Of a DNA stretch of 64,000 nt, positions 47,453-56,635 are shown one piece after another. The notes beneath the pieces are model-generated. The model did no database searches. It worked only from the letters and a program-made list of their open reading frames with translations, and had not been told where the DNA came from. The position numbers were made by a program, and so were the translations under genes. This DNA comes from Isoetes taiwanensis (Eukaryota > Streptophyta > Lycopodiopsida > Isoetales > Isoetaceae). The stretch covers positions 8,861,709 to 8,925,708 of the forward strand of contig JAJEKV010000002.1 in assembly GCA_021234155.1 (NCBI GenBank). Reading direction: 5' to 3'. Within the stretch, counting starts at the first letter, position 1, and each line of letters opens with the position of its first letter.

Positions 47453-49330
47453 ATAATAAAATATAGAGTATGAATATGTGTATTCTAGGCCATGTCACCA
47501 TACAAGCCTACCTTAGTAGCCTTGTACACTTTAGTGTGTGAAGGGAGCATGGCTAAGTTATTTTATATAACTTTGCCAACCTTAGGATGGAACCATTTCC
47601 ACATGGCCTATCCTATTGGCCACCCGTCACATGGACGCACCCGATTGGAGCCACATGGCGTGTCATGGCAATCCTAATCTACTAATGGCTAAACCCTAAC
47701 CCTAGGCTCGGCTTCAACAGTCTTGGAACCCTGTTCGCGCTCGAAACTCCGTTTCGAGAATTGTCTACTGCAGCACAGCATAGCAGCCCCAAGAGCATGT
47801 ATGTGACAAAGGGAGTGGGAGCTACTTCGAACTACTTGCAAAGCCATGGAGACGCTAGGAGCGGGTGGAAGTTCCTCCAGAGCAGGTACTTAGAGTAGTT
47901 TCCTTAGTAGATCATCTGGAAGTTAGGATTCCAGATGAGTTAGTATCTCGTATCTCTAGTAGAGCCTTCCTAGAAATCTCAGTTTGGATCTTGAACACTA
48001 ATCAATGAACCCTAACTGTAAGTTAGATGCATGTGATTAGTATTAGATGTTGTTCTCATTTATTATCATGCTATGTGGATATATGATGCTGGTTGATCAT
48101 GTTTGCTCCTCTTGTATTGGGAAGGGGGTAGAGACCTAGTTGTCTTGTTTAGATGATGCTTCTAGTTAGACCCTTTAGTTCCTATTATATGCAGCTTGTG
48201 CATAGAGCCCACCAGGCTATGGAGGTTATAGAGTGTCTGAGCACCACATAACGAAGTCAGTGGCAAGATAGAGGGAGTCCCTGCTAAGCGCGGCTACTGG
48301 GGACTTGTAGCGAGCTAGGCTTATAGCCGGTCACTTCGAGAGGGCCGGGTATGAAACAAGGTCACCTAGCAAATGCACTAACGACCTGCAGTGCAATTGC
48401 AAATTCCTTTTATTAAAACTGAATTTCTAGCCTATTTTGAAGGTTTTATTCGTAAAAATTATTTAAACTAATAGGTTGCAATTCAAAACAAACATTTTTT
48501 CGAGACGACCATAAAATACAATGTGCATTAAGAAAATAATTACACAACGGAAGAAGATATAAGGAAAAAAAATTAAATGTAATTTTCAACTTAAATAAAC
48601 AACACTTTAAAAGGTGCAAGTATCATGTCTCAGATGATAGAAACTCAAAAGATCAAAAGAACCTCTTTATGAGCAAGATGTTCTTCGTCATCTTTTTCAA
48701 CAGCTGCAATAGTACCAATAATAACAAAGAATCAATTCTTGCTCCACTAGTTTCTCCAATTTCTTCATCTCATCAAGAGGAATAAGTTATTAAAAATTGC
48801 AAGCTAATTTTTATTCCATGCGAATGGCGATTGAACCTCAAAGCTTACTGGCTTGATACTACTATCAACACCATTACCATCAAATTCCCATTAGGCATAT
48901 TCTGCGAAGGATTACTTCTCGATCTAATGAAAGACACAGAGTCTTTATCAATACATTTCCTCCCTTTCCTTAAGGCACAGACATAGGCACAGGCACTTGT
49001 AGTACTTGACAAAATATTTCAGCAACTTAATCCTCTCTTTAGAGAATTTCAATGAAATTATCGTTGAGACTTCTAGTACGGTTGACAAATCTGTAAGCTT
49101 TTGTAGAACTAACGACTGCTGGATGCTGGAAAATATTTCTCAATTCCATTCTTATTGTGTTGTAGTGGAGAATGCTTCCTTCGGAATTGTAACCAGTGTG
49201 GAGCATCTCCCAAACATTCACAAATCTACCCCCTCTACCATTTTCCCAAAAACTACGCATTTAGTCACTTCTATAAAGGCATGGAATATGAGAGCATGGG
49301 CAGAGGTGGCAACTGAAAAATGTATCTTGT

Positions 49331-50352
49331 AGATGTCGTCATAGGCAACAACATTAGAAGCATTAGGAGAATAATCCATTTCATAGGCAAGACACAATAA
49401 AAAATATTCTTCGTCTATGACATCATAGGCAATCTATAATCTACGTCGTTAAGAGAGGAAAAAGACTTAAAAAAAGTATTGCTTGTCTATGCCATCATAG
49501 ACAATCTATCATTATTGGCAAAAGCTATGAAACAATTATTGCATGTCTATGCATGCACTTCTTAGAGCCAAAAAAAAAAAGAATAGATCATGAACTTGAA
49601 CTCGAAATGCTAGGATAGAAGAGAAATATGCAAAACTCAGAAAGAAAATGGAGAACAAAACTACAGAATCTACTGCAGAAAATCCAGCAAAAGGAGCATC
49701 GAAAAGCTCAAAATTTGACAAAATCGGTATCTAAAGATAGAAATCAAATGAATTAACAATGTCGGTATCTAAAGATAGAAATCGAACGAATTTTTCACAA
49801 ACAAAGTCATGTTTTGTGCCTGTTTCCTGCAATTCTCTTTGACTATGCATATTCCTTTGAAAGATTTGCAAATTCGAGGCAATTCACCAGCTCCTTGGGC
49901 ACAGTAAGGTGCTTTATCAAATCCATCAATGTATGATAGAAATAAATAGCTTAGTGACGAGCCCAAATGGCTCACATGAACTTTTATATGGCGCTTGTTC
50001 ATTTGGGCTAAGCCAGACCTTGGAGATTCAAATTTAGAAAACCCCTCCAGATTTTGAAGACCCCTGGGTGCCAGATTCACAAAATTGCAGGTGCTCTGCT
50101 CCAAGCACTTCGTAAACAAAAAGCCCTTTCCTATGCCATCATAGGCTTGTGTTTGTTTTTTTTGTGTTCTTTATGTCTATGATATCATAAGCAAAATGCC
50201 TCTTTAAAATGTCTTTGCCGATGCCGTCATGGGCATCTCGCTTTTTTTTAGTTCTTTTCTTTTACCTTGTTTATCTGGAAAAAAAAAGTTGGCTTTGCCC
50301 ATGCCATCATAGACAAAACACTCTTCGGATAGTTATGCCATCATAGGCATGT
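49331..50352. repeat. Cluster of short palindromes around GCCATCATAGGC
   Basis: At least nine variants of TCTATGCCATCATAGGCA occur: at about 49331, 49379 (half), 49412, 49484, 50128, 50174, 50213, 50293 and 50333, with one more (TTTGCCTATGTTGGCATAGG) at 51806. Each is a near-palindrome able to form CCTATG/CATAGG pairs. They resemble the subterminal motif clusters to which some plant transposases bind. Confidence 0.7.
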
Positions 50353-50365
50353 TCCTTTCTACGTT

Positions 50366-50654
50366 CCCCTTTGGTTTGGGTGCATATTCACACGGGGGGT
50401 GACTCCGGGCAACGAGAGCTGTTGGATAGGCATATTCACCCCTTATTCCTTAATCTACACCGTACATAAAGTTCCTCATTTGTGGGGTATGCAAGTACAA
50501 AATTTGCTATACTATATAACAAGATTCGCAAAATACTATAAGATTTCAAGCGGAATACTATATGGTGTTGATTTCGTACGTGCAAAATACAATTATGAGG
50601 GCTCTCGCCCCCTACGCCACCCTTCGTGTGAATATGCACCCAAACCAAAGGGGG
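50366..50654. mobile_element. MITE, copy 2
   Basis: About 289 bp with perfect-looking inverted ends of 27-30 bp, CCCCTTTGGTTTGGGTGCAT and onward, against its complement ending ACCCAAACCAAAGGGG. Interior matches the copy at 17879-18147. It sits inside the 5.17-kb element. Flanking duplication is not clear. Confidence 0.85.
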
Positions 50655-51455
50655 TTTAAGGGGGGATTTAATTTAAATGTGTTGGACCCAATGGTTGTGT
50701 TAATTAATGTCAATGGTAGTTATGTGTTGGTTGTTAATGTCAATGGTTGTTATGTGTTGGGGATTTAATTTTTATATGTTGGATGTTAATGGTTTGTGTT
50801 GCAAAAAAAAAAAAATTGGCCCCTTCTCAGCCTTAGGGATCCCCCTGTGTGACAAAAAATTTTAGAATTCAAACCCAAAAAAACTAGAATTCATTTGAGG
50901 CTTTCATCACATGTAGCTTTTGAATTTGATCACAATTAGAACATAAGTAAAAGTTACCATAAAGATAGAGCAGATTGATCCCATTATTCTCGAAAGTCAT
51001 AAAGTTTGCAACACCCATACACAAACATTTTTCAACCTGAATTTAACAAAGACCTTTGGCCTCCATGGATTCTTGTGGTGAGAAACCAAAGTGGGAAACT
51101 TTTTCGCTTGTTAGCACAAGAATCTAGAAGCCTTGAAATTTTCTTAATAACTACCTCAAAATCTAAAAATACATGGTAATTTTTGCAAGCTTCATTCGAA
51201 TGAGCCATAAAACAATATCCAATAGCGCAATCAGATAATCACCGGTAGGATGTGAAAGCCTACCAAACCCGGCCGAAAAATTGCTGTTTTAGCATAGATA
51301 ACTAAACCAAACATATCCATATTATACACTATCAAAAAGATCTCGGAGAGAGCTTTCCAACGCAATAAAAATCATCTCAAACAGAGCTCTGGATCAAAAG
51401 TTATGATAAGAAATGTGTTGCCGGCGGGGAAACTGCACTACATGCGCCCTTCAAG

Positions 51456-51651
51456 CCCTTCATGTGCCATTATGCACCACACACACAAAAGGAGGGCTTT
51501 TGTTGTGAGCCATTGGTTGTTGACCATTAGAAAAAAAGGCTAAAATCAATGGCCCTTCATGTGCCCATTATGCACCACACGCACAAAAAAGGGCTTTTGT
51601 TGTGAGCCATTGGTTGTTGACCATTGAAAAAAAAGAGGTTAAAATCAATGG
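51456..51651. repeat. 97-bp tandem duplication
   Basis: Units start at 51456 and 51553 (CCCTTCATGTGCC...). Both contain GTGAGCCATTGGTTGTTGAC and end AAATCAATGG. Confidence 0.85.
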
Positions 51652-51664
51652 CTCAGAAATGGTG

Positions 51665-51785
51665 CACTCTAGATGTACCATTAGTACATCCATTTGAATA
51701 CATCACGAAATCATAGGAAAACCTTAGTGAAAAGCGTACAAAAATACAAAGAAAACCCCCTGTTATTATGCTACATATTTTCTCA
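51665..51785. repeat. Dispersed repeat, copy 2
   Basis: Matches 20226-20345 in direct orientation, with GATGTACCATTAGTACATC near the start. Confidence 0.65.
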
Positions 51786-52152
51786 AAAAAAAAAAAAAAG
51801 GATTGGTCTTTGCCTATGTTGGCATAGGCATAGATATTTTATGTGTTCTCAAAAGCATCTAAATTCTGCCAAATTCAATTTTATCATGTCTTTATGTTGT
51901 GTCATTAAACACAACATAAAGACCACGAAGAAGATCCATATCCTTCTACAAATGTTGCCATGGTAGATATAGTGCACCGACTTCTCTAGGTAGATGCATG
52001 ATTGTGGCTTTATATGCACAAGAGTAAAGACAAGTGCAATATTTTTTGAATGTCCTAGTTGCTGCTTGTGTACATCTTGCTGAATTTTGCAATTTGATTT
52101 TTGTTTTTGTTTAATCAAGGTGCTGTGCGCATATAGGCTCGTATTATTTTTA

Positions 52153-52351
52153 GGGAAAAACTACAATATACCCCTAACTTTTTGCAAAATTCACAACATA
52201 CCCCTAACTTTTAGAAAATTCATGAAATGCCCCTAACATATAGGTTTTTAGGGGCATTTTGTGAATTTTTAGGGGCATTTTGTGAATTTTTAGAAAGTTA
52301 GGGGTATACTGTGAATTTTGCAAAAAGTTAGGGTATTTTGTAGTTTTTCCC
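52153..52351. mobile_element. Foldback MITE
   Basis: A 199-bp near-palindrome. The left arm starts GGGAAAAACTACAATATACC and the right arm is its complement, ending GTAGTTTTTCCC. Both arms contain CCCCTAACTTT-type phrases about every 30 bp, and the centre repeats TTTAGGGGCATTTTGTGAAT. The arms together cover almost the whole element. Confidence 0.85.
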
Positions 52352-52394
52352 TTTTTTTTATTATACAAATGACATGTTTTAGAACTTTTTTTAT

Positions 52395-52860
52395 GCTTTC
52401 TGTAATCCCATCGATCCGAACCATCAGATCGAGATTCTAGAGAGGGCGAGCATGCATGTCTCGCATGCATGCATTGCATGCTTTCTCTGGTTGGAGAGCG
52501 CTATATTAGGCGAGGTTCTTCATCAGCATCTCATCAGCGCTTCCTCTTCTCTCTCAGTAGTACCTTATTCTCCATTCTTTGAAACCATGCAGGGGAGGGG
52601 ATTCTCCCTGCTTGGATTGACCAATTTGGCATTTCTTTCATGATGTGGCATGCCCTTTCTCGGCCTTGCCTCTTCTTTGGCCATAATCCTTTGACCTTTC
52701 GCCCTCCATCCTGTTTTTGATAATGAAGTTCTCTTCTCTTCGTCTCATGCGAGCTCCATTCTAGAATCCCATCGATCCGAGCCATCGGATCAAGATTTTG
52801 GAGAAGGCGAGCATGCATGTCTTGCATGCATGCATGCATTGCATGCTTTTTCCGTTTGGG
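52395..52860. repeat. Repeat with GCATGCATGC palindromes, related to 56.1-56.6 kb
   Basis: The phrase ATCCCATCGATCCGA...GGCGAGCATGCATGTC occurs at about 52406 and 52767. The part between (CCATGCAGGGGAGGGG, TTTGGCATTTCTTTC, TTTCTCGGCCTTG) is the reverse complement of sequence near 56430-56530, so it belongs to the same repeat family in opposite orientation. Confidence 0.65.
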
Positions 52861-53127
52861 CCACCACCCCCTAATTGTTTAATTTATTTGTCCCCTGGCA
52901 CGCGTGACCAGCCCCTCTATTTGAAGAGGTTTTTCTTTTGTTGTCGCGTGGCACGCGTGATCAGCCCCTCCACTTTGGGAGGTTGGTTTTTCACGTTTGT
53001 TCTAGTGTTGTGATGTGCAGGTATAGGTTGGCAAGCGATAGCAGCTTCTCCATTCGTGGGTTTTTTGGGAGCGATTTTTCAGCCTTATATTTGTCCAAAC
53101 CCCTTGTTGACGGTTTATCACTAGGGT

Positions 53128-53272
53128 TTTTCCTCGAAAACCCAAAAGGGCGGGGTTTTTTAATCCCGGTGATAAGCTTTCGGCAGGTACACAAACCAAA
53201 CATCTATTAGCATTGTATTTTTTGGGGTCCAAGTTGTATAATTGGACATTCCCTTTATTTTTTCGTGGGTTT
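53128..53272 (+). mobile_element. LINE T-family 3' fragment T8, diverged
   Basis: Contains GGGTTTTTCCTCGAAAACCC and the third arm GGGGTTTTTTAATCCC, as in the other T copies. It ends with GGTCCAAGTTGTATAATTGG, whose arms GTCCAA/TTGGAC form a hairpin, before a TTTATTTTTTCG tail. Confidence 0.6.
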
Positions 53273-54236
53273 TCGTGGGTAGTTCGCATGTGTGCGGGTA
53301 CCCACTATCTACCATTGTAGAAAAACTAATGTCAATTTTCTACTTTATGACGCCCCCTCCCTCCCCCCTCCCCCCGCCCCCCAAAAAAAATGACACCACA
53401 CTCCTAGGAAATAGGGCATTTTTTGAAGTTTAATGCCAAAACTACCATAATTCTAGGAAATCTTATGGAATATTCTTTTATTAGTGCAACTGCAGGTCAT
53501 TAGTGCATTTGCTAGGTCGCCTTGTTATGAGTCCGACACTTCATGGGCCGATGGTATTGCCCTAACCCTCAGGAGTTGCAGGTGTTGGCCTGGCTCTTGT
53601 TTTGGGAAGTTCAGTCGAGTAAGGGCGTGTGTCGCCATGATCCTCTAGCCGCCTAACGAGCTATTTTCAGAAGGGAGATGCAATCCTTCCTACCTCATTG
53701 GACTAGGGAGATGCAACCCATAGTAGCCTCGTTGGGTGAGACCAAGAGGTTACATCTCTGGTAGGTTACAGTCATGACAGAGCCTGATTTAGCCCATCTG
53801 CATAGTATGTACAGGAGGAGCGGATGGAATGGTCAACTTTAGCCATTGTCTATTGTCAGCCCAGTCATTGTTATATCTCGGTCTGCTCTATCTTGAGATC
53901 CTAGTCGTCAGTCTACTTCCCCCACGAGTCTGAGCCCGAATAGGAGCTCATGTGATAATGATGTATTGATATCTATGATGGATCTATTGTTGGATGAATG
54001 GCAGTACCCTTCGAGGTAGTCGACTATATTATTTTATATTGCCAGTGCTGACATTGTATTTTTGCTTCTGCTGTTATAGGAGCCCATAGGAAATGGGCGC
54101 GCAAGACACCTTCGTGTCGCCCTGGCCATCCCGGCAAGGGGACAGACAGAGGGCGCGTGCAACCGACATTGAGGGATGGGAGATTTCTCGTGAGGTATAT
54201 GGCGGGCCGTCGTATACTTTATGGAGAGCATCACAG

Positions 54237-54440
54237 GGTGCGTCTGTATGGCAGCTTGCTAATAGATGGAGCCATGTGGAAATGGTTTTATACCTAAGGT
54301 TGGCTAAGTTATATATAATGACTTAGCCATGCTCCCCTTTCCCCACACTAATGTATACAAGCCTATTAAGGTAGGTTTGTATGGTCAGTAGCCTAAAATA
54401 TACGTATTTATACCATATAGTTTAGGGGAATGTCATAGTA
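54237..54440 (-). repeat. Minus-strand LTR A, right fragment (LTR start)
   Basis: Continues LTR A from GGGTGCG at 54237 through GCCATGTGGAAATGG and ATGACTTAGCCATGCTC to TTTAGGGGAATGTCATA, the LTR start in minus orientation, near 54440. It matches 40590-40787. Confidence 0.8.
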
Positions 54441-54757
54441 TGATATTTGGCTCTAATATAATGTGATTCCACGGGACGATATCATCTCAAGTAACGATCG
54501 TATATCCAGAAGACACGCGACACTATATCGAGGGTCGTATACAGGTAATCATCCCTTCAGTCAGTGTGCAAGGTATGATGCATTTATTACTGTCATCCGA
54601 TTTCAAACGTCATCCCAATTGTTGAAATCAACTTTCAATAAGCTTTAATAAAATTTAATATAAAGTAGATTGGAAAATAGAGATCATTAAAGGAACAATT
54701 TGATCGACCCATCGAAAGATTTATCCATTTGTGCAATAGCTGACACTTTATGATAGG

Positions 54758-55036
54758 ATGTTACCACCTGACGGGTATGTGATGCTCTTGTCGAGTGATT
54801 CTACAATGAGAAGCGAATACGTAGTGATCTTGCCAGAGCAAATACCCACAAACGTGATTCCATGGGAGGGGATAACAACATTGGATATGACTTATGGAGG
54901 ATAGTTCTATGGTGACTCCCATGGTGAGAAATTCTTAATCAACGGATATGATTACCTACTCGTGCAGAATGTAGGGATAGTCTCAAGGAATCATTGGACA
55001 AGTGATTCCTTTGCGCGGAATGACCCGGCTCTCTAG
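54758..55036 (+). pseudogene. Unrecognised coding relic
   Basis: One frame reads as ordinary protein: MLPPDGYVMLLSSDSTMRSE and VVILPEQIPTNVIPWEGITT, then a TAG at 54902, then FYGDSHGEKFLINGYDYLLV and VSRNHWTSDSFARN to a stop at 55034. Composition is protein-like and unlike the LTR DNA on its left. I do not recognise the family. It could be a captured host exon or an element gene. Confidence 0.3.
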
Positions 55037-55039
55037 TGG

Positions 55040-56088
55040 AATACGCCCCCAAAATTCCACTCAGTAGAATATTCTAATAGGTGATTCCACCGATCGGGAT
55101 AAAACATGTGTGACTCCATCGAGTTTGTGTAATTCTTTTTGAAAATATTTGTGCATTGTGATTTCAATAAAAGGTCTTTCGGATGACCAGGATGGTCCCA
55201 GCGGCAGGTGTATTAAGCCTGGGATCTCCTGGAAAGTACTTCCAGGAAATTCAAGCACAGTGTATGGCACCCAACGATGAATTCCCCTTGAAAATACCTA
55301 TTGGTGTTAGGTACTTGAAACAACCCCCATGAATGGAACCCATTTGGGAGGGAAGAGGGGACTTGCAAGACTGCGAAGGTCTCACCACATTTAGGATTAA
55401 GTTATTTTGAGCCATCAAACAGAGAATGTGCACAATCCTTGTTGAAGGGCGTAGTTTCAAATCAAAATATTAGGTTTGGAAAATATGGCCATATTGATCT
55501 TGACGTTTCAAAAATGTAGAGTATGATAGATTTTGCTAGAAAATGAAAGGATGGATCTTATACTTTTCGATTCAAATTCATCTTCGGAGACAACAAATAT
55601 GTTATTGTGATGTGTCAGATTACGTATACTTGGAAACATTGCTGACGCGTGGAGGCATGGAGGCAATGCTGACATAGGAGAATGTCACCTAACGTGACAT
55701 CTTTGTTTCGTAAAAATTACTTATATTGCATGCTGCGGGCAGAATGTATAAATGTTCGAAATGTTGGATAAATATTTGAAATGTTTGTAAAGTTGAATAT
55801 AAAATCTACTAAACATTCCTTAAAAGAACCAATGCCATGTTCCAGTATAAGATTGGCATAAGCAGCGGAATGTAATATAATGGTTTTTATGGCCATGTAT
55901 AAAATTTTTCCTTCTGCTCAATTAAATGATGCACTGAAAAAATATGAAGTTTGTTGCATTTACAAGAACAAAATTCCCTCTTCAATCTTGCGTCCTCCTT
56001 CTCTCCCTGAAATCCCAAAAAGAAGAGAGCTTTTACAAATTATGTAGTAGAGGAAAAATAGAACACAACACACGACCGCAACATCCTT
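55040..56088. other. No recognised gene
   Basis: Short minus-strand open frames at 55061-55460 have no family signature. The remainder is AT-rich. Confidence 0.3.
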
Positions 56089-56635
56089 TCATATTGAGTT
56101 TATCAAGGCTAAAGACTACAATCCAAGTAACCAGAACTCCACCTCCGTGGAACTTTGTTTTTATAAAGATGGTTCAATATGAGAATAAGAATAAGATATT
56201 GCTGAGAGAGATGAGGAAGTAAAGAAGTTGATGAAGAACCTTGCAATAAGTAGCAATTTTCTGAAAGAACAAGAGGCCTAGAAATGCATGCCCGCCCATT
56301 CTAGAATTCTGATCCAGTAGCTCGGATCAATGGCATTATAGGATTTTGCTCCCATGAATATGGCAAAACTCTCGATAAGAAGAGGACTTCTATTTTCTAA
56401 AAGGAGATCGAGGGCGAGGGTCAAAATAACTAGTTCAAAGAAGAGACAAGGCCGAGAAAGAACGCGTCATAACAAAGAAAGAAATGCCAAATAAGGTCAA
56501 GCTAAGTAGAAAGAAGCCCCTCCTCTGCATGGATTCCAAGAATGAGAATAATTGCTAAGAGAGTTGCGAGAAAGTGCAAAACAATGTCCTAAATCCTTTA
56601 AGCATAAGTTTTAACAAAAATATTTTACAATAATA
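56089..56635. repeat. Repeat block D, left half (interrupted copy)
   Basis: Nearly identical to 61111-61664, for example GCAACATCCTTTCATATTGA at the start and AAGCATAAGTTTTAACAAAA near the end. The match breaks at 56635 where LINE T6 begins and resumes at 59379. Confidence 0.9.

Larger units (their letters stand above)
48355..53526. mobile_element. 5.17-kb element with long terminal inverted repeats and ATGA duplication
   Basis: The ends are inverted copies of about 43 bp beginning AACAAGG(T/C)(C/G)ACCTAGC and including AAATGCACTAA(C/T)GACCTG, with three substitutions and one indel. The four bases ATGA lie on both sides (48351-48354 and 53527-53530), and removing the element restores the LTR reading GGGTATGAGTCC. 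No transposase-like frame was seen inside, so it looks non-autonomous. The interior holds the palindrome cluster, a MITE, a foldback MITE, tandem repeats and a LINE tail. The superfamily is not assigned; a 4-bp duplication does not fit hAT, Mutator or CACTA. Confidence 0.75.
47453..54236 (+). mobile_element. Plus-strand solo LTR B, split by a 5.17-kb insertion
   Basis: LTR B reads on plus from about 47453 (AGGCCATGTCACCATACAAG at 47485) to 48354 and resumes at 53527 (GTCCGACACTTC) to its end GAGCATCACA at 54236. It lacks a clean TGTG start. The pieces join in the order seen in the LTRs at 7112-8720 and 57302-58947. It lies inside LTR A. Confidence 0.8.
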
